From Nostoc sp. CHAB 5844 (GTDB taxonomy: Bacteria; Cyanobacteriota; Cyanobacteriia; Cyanobacteriales; Nostocaceae), in NCBI RefSeq assembly GCF_020829595.1, contig NZ_JAIVFW010000011.1, positions 62,001-126,000 of the forward strand: a stretch of DNA of 64,000 nucleotides, written 5' to 3'. Below the pieces are notes generated by a model. The model was not told the DNA's origin, made no database searches, and worked only from the letters and a program-made list of their open reading frames with translations. Positions 33,887-42,021 of this stretch are shown here, in pieces; the first letter of the stretch is position 1; each line of letters begins with the position of its first letter. The position numbers and the translations under genes were made by a program.

Positions 33887-34675
33887 ATGTCCCAAATTTT
33901 AAGCACACTCGCAGAACTTCAACGCCTCAAAGCCCAACTCGCCGAACTCCCAAACCGCGTATATGGCTTGCAGATTGGCATCGTGACTGATAACGTTGAC
34001 CCCCTGAACCAGCGCCGCCTTCGAGTTAGCCCTCAATCAAAGGCAGGTTTAGCACCAACGGATTGGCTATCGCACTGCAACCCAGCGCCGGCGATGGATG
34101 CGCCTATCCCTACGGTTGGCTCAACTGTATATTTCCAATTCCTCGATGGCGACCCCCATGATGGCGTGTGGTTGGGTGTCACTCACAATGACACAAATCC
34201 GCCAGATCCCACGCAATCTGACCCCGTGCGCGATTGTGCTGTGGAAGTGCAAGGAAACGATCGCCGCACAGTAATAGGCAGCAGTACCAATCAGGTGGTA
34301 GGCGACAGAGTTGATGAAACTGACCAAAATCATGTGGTGAAGGTCGAGCAAACCTATGCGCTGACTACCTCTGTGGGCGAAATCAACCTGGAGGCAACTA
34401 ACAGCAGGGTGACAATTACGGGATTGACTGAGGTGCGGTTTGAGGATGGTAGTGGTGGTTATATTGTGATGGCTGGCGGAAAATTGCGATTTGGTAATGC
34501 TTCTGGCCAAGAGTGGGTGATGGGTGGTGCTTCTGGAACTGAATGGACTTGGAATGCGGTCGGGGCTAGTATTTCTGTGATCAACGCCAGTGACTTCACC
34601 ATCAATGGCAAAAGTGTGATCGTGGTAGGCGCGACCGATTCAAGAGGTGATATCAATAATACTCGCGGGTATTAA
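33887..34675 (+). CDS. Baseplate assembly protein (gpV/Mu gp45-like spike)
   Basis: 262 residues. Residues 20-110 form the OB-like entry domain (YGLQIGIVTDNVDPLNQRRLRVSP, PTVGSTVYFQFLDGDPHDGVWLGV) of gpV/gp45 spikes, followed by beta-helical repeats (EINLEATNSRVTITGLTEVRFEDGSGGYIVMAGG). It forms the central spike under the hub. Only 17 bases separate its start from the divergent sigma-like gene. Confidence 0.9.
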   Translation: MSQILSTLAELQRLKAQLAELPNRVYGLQIGIVTDNVDPLNQRRLRVSPQSKAGLAPTDWLSHCNPAPAMDAPIPTVGSTVYFQFLDGDPHDGVWLGVTHNDTNPPDPTQSDPVRDCAVEVQGNDRRTVIGSSTNQVVGDRVDETDQNHVVKVEQTYALTTSVGEINLEATNSRVTITGLTEVRFEDGSGGYIVMAGGKLRFGNASGQEWVMGGASGTEWTWNAVGASISVINASDFTINGKSVIVVGATDSRGDINNTRGY

Positions 34676-34681
34676 TAAGCA

Positions 34682-35029
34682 ATGATCAAAGTTAGAGGAC
34701 TCGCTTACCCTCTTCAAGTCTTCAACGGTTCCCTCAAGCTGAGTGAAGATTTCGACACGATCCGAGATGCAATTTTTGGCGTTTTAGAGTGCAGACCGGG
34801 TGAGCGCATCATGCGCCAGAATTTTGGTTGCCCTGATTTCGTCTTCGATGCCGTCGCCCAGCCCCAAGTAGTTCTATCCCGCATCCAGGTGGCACTAGAA
34901 GAACAAATCCCCGATGTAAGTTTTGAGGTAACAGGCAGCATTCAAGAAGATGGCGGTTTCTCTGTGCGGGTTGAATGGAGTGTTGGAGATGTGCCGCAGC
35001 CGCCGATTAGTTTGGTGTTGAAATCTTGA
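34682..35029 (+). CDS. Baseplate protein, gp25/gpW-like (Mu gp46 position)
   Basis: 115 residues. LAYPLQVFNGSLKLSEDFDTIRDAIFGVLECRPGERIMRQNFGCPDFVFDA is the classic gp25 fold (inner baseplate wedge). It starts the sheath-baseplate contact. Followed by a long hairpin. Confidence 0.93.
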   Translation: MIKVRGLAYPLQVFNGSLKLSEDFDTIRDAIFGVLECRPGERIMRQNFGCPDFVFDAVAQPQVVLSRIQVALEEQIPDVSFEVTGSIQEDGGFSVRVEWSVGDVPQPPISLVLKS

Positions 35030-35042
35030 TCATGATCTAATT

Positions 35043-35074
35043 AACATGGTCATGATCGCATTCATGACCATGTT
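35043..35074. terminator. 13-bp perfect hairpin between convergent genes
   Basis: AACATGGTCATGA pairs with TCATGACCATGTT over six bases. It lies exactly between the stop of the gp25 gene and the stop of the minus-strand 50-residue gene. T-tracts are short, but the stem is long enough to act as a bidirectional terminator. Confidence 0.7.
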
Positions 35075-35226
35075 TAAGACGCGTCTTTGCCTTTGCGCTG
35101 TTTAGCTTGCTTGGGTTTATTTGTCCGCATCCTAGAAACCTTTTTTACCAGAACAGACTCAACTTCTTCAAAAGTCCATCCTTGAGCAAGCAGTATTTTA
35201 GCTGCGTCGTTTCGTGTTTTTCCCAT
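35074..35226 (-). CDS. Small basic HTH-like protein
   Basis: 50 residues: KTRNDAAKILLAQGWTFEEVESVLVKK (HTH-like) followed by a very basic tail rich in Lys/Arg. It starts two bases after the stop of the upstream 160-residue gene, so the pair forms one operon, and it ends in the shared hairpin. Probably nucleic-acid binding; not a known family. Confidence 0.6.
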   Translation of the reverse strand: MGKTRNDAAKILLAQGWTFEEVESVLVKKVSRMRTNKPKQAKQRKGKDAS

Positions 35227-35227
35227 T

Positions 35228-35710
35228 TTACAGATCGCGCTTCTCAAACCCTTTGTATATCTGTTTTGTCTGAGGTTTCACAAACCCACTTTGCATAAAA
35301 AAATCTCTAAGCTCTTGCTCAGTCCTACCAGAAAAAATTAGTTGTTTATCATTTGGGTGTGTGATTTCAACCTTAACATTGTCAAAACCCCAAAGCGGTG
35401 TGTCTCGAAGCTTTTGCATAACAGTTTTAGCAATTGGGAATATCCTTAAAGCTTCTGGTGATATTCCTTTTTCTCTAGCAAAAGAAGCGCAACAATTCTC
35501 AACGAAATCAATATTTTTAGCTATATCTTCAGGCTTTTTAAACTTAAAACCTAAGTAAAAAATCAAAGCATATATATCAGGATGACCAATAAAATCAAAG
35601 CTAAACAATATTGGTTCATCGTTGAACTCTAATCGATTTAGGTTAGTTTCTGTTAACCCAAACCCGTACAGGTTTCCACCGTCTTGCAGTTCAGCAGTAA
35701 ATTTAAGCAT
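35228..35710 (-). CDS. Hypothetical protein, accessory operon in the baseplate module
   Basis: 160 residues (KFTAELQDGGNLYGFGLTETNLNRLEFNDEPILFSFDFIGHPDIYALIFYLG, ISPEALRIFPIAKTVMQKLRDT). Reads like a globular alpha/beta protein. First gene of a minus-strand pair inserted between gp25 and gpJ. AT-richer than its neighbours. Such islands often encode superinfection exclusion or defence; here there is no direct sign. Confidence 0.55.
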   Translation of the reverse strand: MLKFTAELQDGGNLYGFGLTETNLNRLEFNDEPILFSFDFIGHPDIYALIFYLGFKFKKPEDIAKNIDFVENCCASFAREKGISPEALRIFPIAKTVMQKLRDTPLWGFDNVKVEITHPNDKQLIFSGRTEQELRDFFMQSGFVKPQTKQIYKGFEKRDL

Positions 35711-35734
35711 CGAAAAACTTAGCCAACTTATAGC

Positions 35735-35960
35735 AATGGAACCGGAAGGAGTCGAACCCTCAGAATTAGCACTTCAGTCACCTCTTGCAGTCCCTAGCAC
35801 AGTGTATCCTGCTGTTCGTGTGCCGTGGGCGGGTCAAGCTAATCCTTGCGCCTATCGCCATGTCCCAGGTGCGGGTAAGCTGCCGCCAAGCCTTAATAGC
35901 CATCATAAGCGCTACAGTTAACCCGCTTTCAGACTCTCAGGGCTTACACATATCGCCTGA
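35735..35960 (-). other. Gene-free gap with tRNA-like sequence pieces
   Basis: On the minus strand the stretch near 35735-35760 reads GAGGG TTCGACT CCTTC followed by CGGTTCC and A, exactly like a T-arm and 3' acceptor end. The far end (about 35955) reads ATAGCTCAGG like a D-arm. I could not build a complete cloverleaf between them. Internally, arms near 35872-35880 and 35918-35926 pair (GCGGGT/ACCCGC). It may be a decayed or interrupted tRNA or another structured RNA. Confidence 0.35.
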
Positions 35961-35999
35961 GCTATCTGGATGCGATCGCACACTTATTATACCAATAGC

Positions 36000-36022
36000 T
36001 ATCTGGCGGATTCCGCCAGATA
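36000..36022. repeat. Dispersed 23-bp palindrome, copy 5
   Basis: Half-site TATCTGGCGG, centre ATT, 21 bases before the gpJ start. The bases after it (AGAACTGGGGAAAACTGAG) loosely recall the leader found after copies 2 and 3. Confidence 0.9.
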
Positions 36023-36043
36023 GAACTGGGGAAAACTGAGATT

Positions 36044-37234
36044 ATGGCAAACCCCACTCGCTTTACACCCTTACAACCCGAATCGCTCTACCCAGCAGAC
36101 CCCAAGCTAATTCTGCAAGCAATGGCGGATCGCTGTTACACCGCAAGCGATCGCACTCTCAACGATTTTTCAGCAGCCTCCCCCATCACGGCACTGTATG
36201 AGGGTCACTTATTCGCCATACTAGAACTTTTGTACTATGCCAATAAATTACCGTCATCAATGGCGGTGGAATTTTTGAAAGTCGCAGGGATACAAAGACG
36301 GTTGGGGAAAGCAGCACAGGTAAACCTAACCTTCACTCTCTCCGCACCATTGGGTAGTGCATTTTACCTGAGTGCAGGGTACATGGTGAGTGACGCGAGT
36401 AATTCCTACAATTTCCTGACTGATGAAAACTTGGTAATTCCGGCAGGGTCGATTTCAGGAATTGTGACAGCGACAGCTGAAAACTTGGGGCGCAGTTACA
36501 ACCTACCTGCCTACACCATCAAGAACTTGAGTGAATCACGAGCATTTCTCCAAAGTGTGATTAATACAGAGCCAAGCTCTGGCGGAATCGACGAGGAAAC
36601 AGAGGACGAAGCCAGAGCCAGAGGGTTTGTTGCACTGCGGCGGCGGGGTCTGACGAGCGCCGATGATTATGAGCAGGAAACAAAATTATTGCTGGGTGAA
36701 GGGAGTGTGACCAAAGCTGTGGGACTACTCGCAGCCGATAAGGTGAGTTATGAAAAGGGCGCGGTTCATGTATTTGGACTCAACCCGGACGGAACAGAAC
36801 TCAACCAAGCCCAAATCAACGAACTGCAATCAGCCCTTAGAAGTTCTGGCAAAGCCCCGATAGGTGTCCTGGTCTATGTTTCGAGTATCGAGCTTGTGCC
36901 GTTGGAAGTGTATGTGATCGCATCTCTGCTTCCTGGGAGTAGTCCAGAAGCGATCGCGCTTACGATTTACCAACGCCTGCAAGAGTATTTGCAACCTGGA
37001 AATTTGGGATTGGGTGAAACTATCAACCTCAAAGAATTAGAGTTTCAGGTGAAACTGGCGGGGGTGGACTTGGTTCAGTCGGTCAGCACCCACACTGACC
37101 AAGATGTGAGCTATGCAGACATTCAATTGCCCAATAGTTACAGCGCGGCGTATCTATTTGATTTGACTATTGACCTGGTTTTAGGGTCGGAAAACTTTAG
37201 CTACAGCTACGGGGAAGGGGGAGATTTAGATTGA
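36044..37234 (+). CDS. Baseplate J-like protein (Mu gp47)
   Basis: 396 residues with the gpJ core: LGSAFYLSAGYMVSD, FLTDENLVIPAGSISGIVTATAENLGRSYNLPA, GGIDEETEDEARARGFVALRRRGLTSADDYEQ, IGVLVYVSSIELVPLEVYVIA. It forms the baseplate wedge. The N-terminal part is typical; the C-terminus ends in a Gly/Ser-rich tail that overlaps the next start. Confidence 0.93.
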   Translation: MANPTRFTPLQPESLYPADPKLILQAMADRCYTASDRTLNDFSAASPITALYEGHLFAILELLYYANKLPSSMAVEFLKVAGIQRRLGKAAQVNLTFTLSAPLGSAFYLSAGYMVSDASNSYNFLTDENLVIPAGSISGIVTATAENLGRSYNLPAYTIKNLSESRAFLQSVINTEPSSGGIDEETEDEARARGFVALRRRGLTSADDYEQETKLLLGEGSVTKAVGLLAADKVSYEKGAVHVFGLNPDGTELNQAQINELQSALRSSGKAPIGVLVYVSSIELVPLEVYVIASLLPGSSPEAIALTIYQRLQEYLQPGNLGLGETINLKELEFQVKLAGVDLVQSVSTHTDQDVSYADIQLPNSYSAAYLFDLTIDLVLGSENFSYSYGEGGDLD

Positions 37235-37419
37235 GTGAACACAAGATTGGGCAAAATTACCACGTTGAAGACTGGCTGACCGTACCAGGTGCAGAAGTGA
37301 TCATCCGCAGTAAAGACGATGGCAAGGTAAGAGCGAGTGAGATAGCTGCTACAGTCAATCGTCTTGCCGTGAACCGTCCAGATGTCAAAGTCGAATATTT
37401 CATCAAAATTCACCCCTAA
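37231..37419 (+). CDS. Small baseplate-module protein
   Basis: 62 residues, TTG start overlapping the gpJ stop codon with GGGGAAGGGGGAG upstream. Compact alpha/beta (DWLTVPGAEVIIRSKDDGKVRASEIAATVNRLAVNRPDVKVEYFIKI). Coupled to gpJ and gpI on both sides, so likely structural or an assembly factor. Not recognised. Confidence 0.6.
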   Translation: MSEHKIGQNYHVEDWLTVPGAEVIIRSKDDGKVRASEIAATVNRLAVNRPDVKVEYFIKIHP

Positions 37420-37422
37420 CGA

Positions 37423-38058
37423 ATGCCTATGCCATCCGCCTGGGAACAGGGAAGGCCAATATACAAACGCCTCCCCATCGCCGAAGAAAAGTACCAAGTC
37501 GCCCCAGATGACCCAGAACTCGACCCTGTGGCGGATTGGCTGACTGTCGGGGTGGACGAGAATTTAATGGCAGTTAAAGCTGCGATCACTACTTTCTACG
37601 CTGATTACCTTGACCCCGTAACCGCCAAATCCCAAAACCTTGACTGGCTAGGACAACTGTGCGGCTTCACAGGCGAATATTGGGAAACAGCCTGGAGCGA
37701 TGAGCAAAAGCGCAGTCTTATCACCAACGCCTACACCTTCATCTGGGAATGCAAAGGCTCACGGGCTGTGCTGGAATATCTCTTGGAGACTTTCAGTATT
37801 CAGGGCAAGATTTATCTGTTGGGCGAATTCCTGGCTGATCGCAATGTGGCAGGCGATGCACTGGGGGGCGAACCATTAGAGTATTTCCTCCTGCTACCCC
37901 TCTCGTATCTACGAACTTCTTATCAGTGGCGACTTGCGAGTAAATTCAATCGCCTTTACGGGCCAGTGTATGTCAAGTCAGTTGTATGTTTTTCACAATT
38001 CTACTGTGGTTTCTCCGTGGCGGGCGATCCAATTTTTGACTCTTCGGTAGCGTTTTAA
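37423..38058 (+). CDS. Tail protein I-like (Mu gp48)
   Basis: 211 residues. LDPVTAKSQNLDWLGQLCGFTGEYWETAWSDEQKRSLITNAYTFIWECKGSRAVLEYLL is the diagnostic core of P2 gpI/Mu gp48-type baseplate proteins. It follows gpJ as expected and attaches fibres to the baseplate. Confidence 0.88.
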   Translation: MPMPSAWEQGRPIYKRLPIAEEKYQVAPDDPELDPVADWLTVGVDENLMAVKAAITTFYADYLDPVTAKSQNLDWLGQLCGFTGEYWETAWSDEQKRSLITNAYTFIWECKGSRAVLEYLLETFSIQGKIYLLGEFLADRNVAGDALGGEPLEYFLLLPLSYLRTSYQWRLASKFNRLYGPVYVKSVVCFSQFYCGFSVAGDPIFDSSVAF

Positions 38059-38088
38059 GTGGGACGAACACTCGCCCATCCCATAAAA

Positions 38089-38118
38089 TTGATGCCAAAC
38101 GGGTCTCCTAGTTATAAT
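38089..38118 (+). promoter_or_regulatory. Promoter of the HU gene
   Basis: TTGATG (38089-38094), 18-base spacer, TATAAT (38113-38118). AAGGAATT follows as ribosome-binding site before ATG 38144. The HU gene thus has its own promoter inside the late operon. Confidence 0.7.
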
Positions 38119-38143
38119 TCTTATCGTTTTTTAAGGAATTGGT

Positions 38144-38419
38144 ATGAACAAAGGTGAATTGATTGATGCTGTGGCAGAAAAAGCTGGCGTAACCAAAAAG
38201 CAAGCAGATGCGATTTTGACGGCTACTACAGAAACAATCATCGAAGCGGTAGCCAATGGCGACAAGGTGGTATTGGTAGGATTTGGTAGTTTTGAAAGAC
38301 GCGATCGCAAAGAACGCGAAGGACGCAACCCCAAAACCAATGAAACCATGACAATCCCAGCGACTAGAGTACCGGGCTTTTCTGCTGGCAAGGCTTTTAA
38401 GGAGAAAGTAGCACCATAA
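38144..38419 (+). CDS. HU-family nucleoid protein
   Basis: 91 residues: MNKGELIDAVAEKAGVTKKQADAIL, VLVGFGSFERRDRKEREGRNPKTNETMTIPATRVPGFSAGKAFKEKV. Complete HU with the RNPKT beta-arm tip. Close in sequence to cyanobacterial HU (HanA type) as remembered. An HU gene between baseplate and fibre genes with its own promoter is out of place and could help lysogenic silencing, packaging or integration. Confidence 0.93.
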   Translation: MNKGELIDAVAEKAGVTKKQADAILTATTETIIEAVANGDKVVLVGFGSFERRDRKEREGRNPKTNETMTIPATRVPGFSAGKAFKEKVAP

Positions 38420-38531
38420 AAGTGCTGAGTGCTGAGTGCTGAGTGCTGAGTTGCGCCTGCGGCGCTTAGAGTTCGGCAATACCAAGCGATCACACCCTAC
38501 TCAGCACTCAGCACTTTCAACTCAGCACTTA
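38419..38531. repeat. Heptamer repeat block with inverted arms
   Basis: Four tandem AGTGCTG-type heptamers (from 38420) face CTCAGCACTCAGCACT about 75 bases later, with a short TGCGCCTGCGGCGC palindrome between. The arms could fold into a long hairpin and may end HU transcription. The unit matches the repeats translated inside the portal and chaperone genes. Confidence 0.8.
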
Positions 38532-38547
38532 GAAAGAGGGAAACCTA

Positions 38548-38573
38548 AGCCGAAAGACAGCGCTCTTTTGGCT
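38548..38573 (+). promoter_or_regulatory. 10-bp hairpin touching the fibre start codon
   Basis: AGCCGAAAGA pairs with TCTTTTGGCT (one G-U) over CAGCGC; ATG 38576 follows two bases later. GGGAAACCTA precedes the stem. No Shine-Dalgarno sequence is possible outside the stem. Confidence 0.6.
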
Positions 38574-38575
38574 TT

Positions 38576-40039
38576 ATGACCACAATTACAGGCAAATTTG
38601 TAGATTCGGGAGGGGTAGCGTTTGACGGTGACTTGACGCTTACCCTTGATGCACCATTGATTGATATTGGTACAACGCCTGATTCAATTTATACACTTGC
38701 TCCCCACATCTTCACCTTCAGTTCTGGCACACTGAGCGGAGTAAACGTTGTCCAAAGCGCCACAAGCAACGTTACTTATCATTTTGTAGTCAACAAATAC
38801 TCTACAAAAACTACCTACTGGCTCCCAGACGGCACGCAGTACGATGGGCCAGTAGTTCTTAATAGTGGTAACTACTACACAGGCACTTTCTACGATCCTT
38901 CAACCAGCGTTAGGGTAGGCCCCATTACCAGCACAGAGTCCAGTGTGGTAATGGATTTTCATGCGATCATCCCGAATGTCGCCTCGGTGGAATTTGCAGA
39001 TTTAATTCCTTCCCGCATTTCGACAGATTCCCTGCCAAGAACAGTAAGAGCGATCGCAGAGATTCTGACATCTGATGCGGATTTTGTCGAGGCATTGCGG
39101 TGCGGCCCACGCTTTAAAGGGTCGTACAGCGCGGCGACTTACTACCAGCGCGATGATGCTGTGACCTATGGTGGCTCATCTTGGGTGTATATCAACAACG
39201 ATCCTGCCGCAGGACAAACACCCTCAACTCTCAACACAACCTACTGGCAAATCCTGGCGCAGAAAGGCGATCCTGGAGGAACAGGTGGGAATGATACCGC
39301 CTACAATGCGACCGGCTGGGATGGACAGCTAGATGCACCGAGTCGCAACGCTGTAAGGGACATTATTGAACTTCTTGCACCTAAATCTTCGCCGCAATTT
39401 GCAGATAATCCCACCTGCCAAACGCAGCTAACCACGGATAACAGCACAAGGCTTGCTAGTACAGCGTTTGTACAAAACGCAATCACCGCAAGACTCGACA
39501 GCACAAACTTAACAAACAACCCAACTACCACAACCCAATCAACAGACAACAACTCAACTCGCGTCGCCACTACTGAATTTGTCAAGGCGGCGATTGGTCG
39601 CTATAGTCGCATCACTGATACTAAAACCTTAAATACAGCAGGCGGGGCATCAATTGCCGGAACTCAGGCTCGCACACTAAATACAATCAATATCAATTCA
39701 GGCGACATTACAAATTTATCAAGCAACAAATTCACTTTGCGATCTGGAACTTATTTAATCCGGGCTACTGCGCCTGCCGTAGCAGTATTAGCCCATCGCT
39801 TATCGCTGCAAGATACAACAAATAATACGAGAGTTATTACAGGGACAAACGCCTACGCAGCAGCAAGCAACCAAACCCATGCTTTTTTAGCCGGAAGAAT
39901 AATTGTTTCGGGCAATACAGACTTTGAACTGCGCCACTATACAGCCAGTGCGGTAGCGACCAATGGGCTAGGAATCGCAATCAATGAATCAGGACAAAGT
40001 GAGGTATATGCAATGGTTGAAATTGAGAGGATTGATTGA
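38576..40039 (+). CDS. Tail fibre protein
   Basis: 487 residues. About 175-225 is a carbohydrate-binding-like module (YSAATYYQRDDAVTYGGSSWVYINNDPAAGQTPS). Two fibre repeats follow (LTTDNSTRLASTAFVQNAI and TDNNSTRVATTEFVKAAI), then a C-terminal beta domain (about 345-487) probably forming the knob. The N-terminal about 150 residues attach to the baseplate. It determines host binding. Confidence 0.85.
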   Translation: MTTITGKFVDSGGVAFDGDLTLTLDAPLIDIGTTPDSIYTLAPHIFTFSSGTLSGVNVVQSATSNVTYHFVVNKYSTKTTYWLPDGTQYDGPVVLNSGNYYTGTFYDPSTSVRVGPITSTESSVVMDFHAIIPNVASVEFADLIPSRISTDSLPRTVRAIAEILTSDADFVEALRCGPRFKGSYSAATYYQRDDAVTYGGSSWVYINNDPAAGQTPSTLNTTYWQILAQKGDPGGTGGNDTAYNATGWDGQLDAPSRNAVRDIIELLAPKSSPQFADNPTCQTQLTTDNSTRLASTAFVQNAITARLDSTNLTNNPTTTTQSTDNNSTRVATTEFVKAAIGRYSRITDTKTLNTAGGASIAGTQARTLNTININSGDITNLSSNKFTLRSGTYLIRATAPAVAVLAHRLSLQDTTNNTRVITGTNAYAAASNQTHAFLAGRIIVSGNTDFELRHYTASAVATNGLGIAINESGQSEVYAMVEIERID

Positions 40040-41355
40040 TGGCAAAGACAGTTTTTGTAAATGGTTCGGTTGTGAGTGCAAATTTTTTAAATGCGATCAA
40101 CAACCCTGTATTCGACGGGACTGACTACGACGGGCATTACCCCAAAATCACAGACAATGATTTAAGTTCTGTCGCGGGACAAGTCAAGCCAGAGTGGCAA
40201 GCTTTCCGCGATACTTTTAAAGTCAGTGCGGGTACTGGGTTAAGTGCCGCCTACACAGGCGGTGCGGTAACACTTGCTAATGGCATGATCGCAACCATCG
40301 GATCAGGAACAGTTTCTTTAACCGACAACGCCACGAATTTTATATTTGTAAACACTTCCGGCGCGATCGCTGCTTCCACAACCCGCCCTTTGCTGGGGCT
40401 AGTATTGGCGCAGGTGACGACCTCTGGAGGTGCGGTGAGCGCAGTTGTCGATGTGCGCCCGCGCTTTTTGATTTTTCCGCGCCAAGATGCTGTAAAAGTT
40501 TTCGGAGGAAGTGGGGGAGAAGGCAATTACGTCTTATCAGGAAACGCCACCTTTGACCAAGGCGAGTATTACTTCAGCAGCCTCACGATCACCTCTACTG
40601 GAGTCCTAACAATTAATGGTGGCGCTCACATATGCGTGAGCGGCAACGTCAGCATTGCAGGCACGATCAACGTTTCTGCTGGGATTCCTGGCGGGGCTGG
40701 TACTCCTAGCGGCACAATTAGTTCGTTTACAGGCGGATATGCTGGAGGAGGGCCAGGGGCAGGATCGGGGTCGGGAGCATCAACAGCTTACAGTTATATT
40801 TTAGCTCGACATGGTTCTGGGGGTGGCGGCGGCTTTGCGATTCCATCAAGTGCCGGAACCTCTATCACAGCGACAATTCCCAAAGGCGGGAATGGTGGCG
40901 GCGGACTCACTATCGAAGCAGGCGGCACAATCTCAATTACTAGCACTGGCAGCATCCTGGCAAAAGGGGGTAACGGTAGTACAGGAGCGTTAACCAGTGG
41001 ATCTGGTATCGTTAGCGGCGGTGGCGGCGGTTCCGGGGGATTGGTACTGCTAAAATCTCTGATTTCCGCAACGATTTCTTCAGGCGCGACAATTGATGTT
41101 CGCGGTGGCGATGGCGGTGCTGGGGTTGGCACTTTCGGCGGCAATGGGGGGGGCGGCGGACAAGTTGTTTTAATTAGCCCATCAAATAATACCTCTGGAG
41201 CCAACATTTTGCTTACAGCAGGCTCAGTTGGTGCTGCCGGTGGCAGTGGTTTACTAGGCGGTGCTGGCGGCAGCTTCGGCGGTGCTGGCGGCAACCTTAA
41301 TACCGGACAAGCCGCAGGACAACTAATATTGCGTACCTTTATCCCCGTAGGCTAA
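40039..41355 (+). CDS. Glycine-rich fibre-tip/adhesin-like protein
   Basis: 438 residues from ATG 40039. The N-terminal 150 residues are fibre-like (VVSANFLNAINNPVFDGTDYDGHYP). From about 155 on there are many GGxGG blocks separated by short beta strands (GGNGGGGLTIEAGGTISITSTGSILAKGG is one such stretch in part), as in polyglycine-II sandwich adhesins of phage fibre tips. Such loops vary rapidly and set host range. The upstream fibre stop overlaps its start. Confidence 0.75.
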   Translation: MAKTVFVNGSVVSANFLNAINNPVFDGTDYDGHYPKITDNDLSSVAGQVKPEWQAFRDTFKVSAGTGLSAAYTGGAVTLANGMIATIGSGTVSLTDNATNFIFVNTSGAIAASTTRPLLGLVLAQVTTSGGAVSAVVDVRPRFLIFPRQDAVKVFGGSGGEGNYVLSGNATFDQGEYYFSSLTITSTGVLTINGGAHICVSGNVSIAGTINVSAGIPGGAGTPSGTISSFTGGYAGGGPGAGSGSGASTAYSYILARHGSGGGGGFAIPSSAGTSITATIPKGGNGGGGLTIEAGGTISITSTGSILAKGGNGSTGALTSGSGIVSGGGGGSGGLVLLKSLISATISSGATIDVRGGDGGAGVGTFGGNGGGGGQVVLISPSNNTSGANILLTAGSVGAAGGSGLLGGAGGSFGGAGGNLNTGQAAGQLILRTFIPVG

Positions 41356-41357
41356 TA

Positions 41358-41870
41358 ATGTATTTTTTAATTCAAAATAACGAAATCGTTGGAACTTCTG
41401 ACGCAAAAATAGAAGAACTGCCCTTGAATTTTTCATTGGTCGAAGGCCCAGACATATTAATATCGCAAGCTTATTACAAAGATGGCGAAATTCTCCCCAA
41501 AGGCTCTAGCCCTTCACCCCAACATACCTGGGATGAACAAACTCATACCTGGATAGAGCCAGAAGCATTACCAGTTGCACAGCTATCTGCACCAAATTGG
41601 GACGCACTAATTGCTTCTCTAGAAAATTCGCCAGAGTGGGGCAAAGCCTACACGGCAGCCGAAAGGACATTAAAGGCGAATACGGCTTTTACAACTTTGC
41701 TGACTACGCTTACTTCGCTGCGCCGGACTGAAACTCTGGAATTTGCGATCGCTAAACTTCGAGAAGCAATGAGTGGTATTGCTGGTATTGGCGATTTCAC
41801 TCTTGAGGAACTTGCTTCAATCAATCAGAAGTTGGCGGCTGCGGGGTTTGATTTAGTGTTGTCCGCGTAA
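41358..41870 (+). CDS. Tail fibre assembly-like protein
   Basis: 170 residues. The N-terminus (IQNNEIVGTSDAKIEELPLNFSLVEGPD, YYKDGEILPKG) resembles fibre-associated small proteins; the C-terminal half is helical (WDALIASLENSPEWGKAYTAAERT, LRRTETLEFAIAKLREAMSGIAG). It is the last gene of the late operon and probably helps the fibre fold or trimerise. Confidence 0.65.
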   Translation: MYFLIQNNEIVGTSDAKIEELPLNFSLVEGPDILISQAYYKDGEILPKGSSPSPQHTWDEQTHTWIEPEALPVAQLSAPNWDALIASLENSPEWGKAYTAAERTLKANTAFTTLLTTLTSLRRTETLEFAIAKLREAMSGIAGIGDFTLEELASINQKLAAAGFDLVLSA

Positions 41871-41910
41871 AAGTGCGTTTTTATGGCTAGTGATATTTGG
41901 TAAAGATTGT

Positions 41911-41933
41911 TATCTGGCGGATTCCGCCAGATA
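41911..41933. repeat. Dispersed 23-bp palindrome, copy 6
   Basis: Half-site TATCTGGCGG, centre ATT, in the gap between the convergent fibre-assembly and initiator genes, where it may also help terminate transcription. Confidence 0.9.
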
Positions 41934-42021
41934 GATTTGCAGGTGCGTTAAGCGTAAGGGGTTGGCGCAGCCATCGCACTAGGGATTGATTCAAACTGGC
42001 TCAAAATTGAATTTTGCATAT

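Noticed and set aside
40794-41294. A long proline-rich minus frame
   Set aside because: It is the antisense of glycine codons in the fibre-tip gene; Pro-rich shadow frames are expected there.
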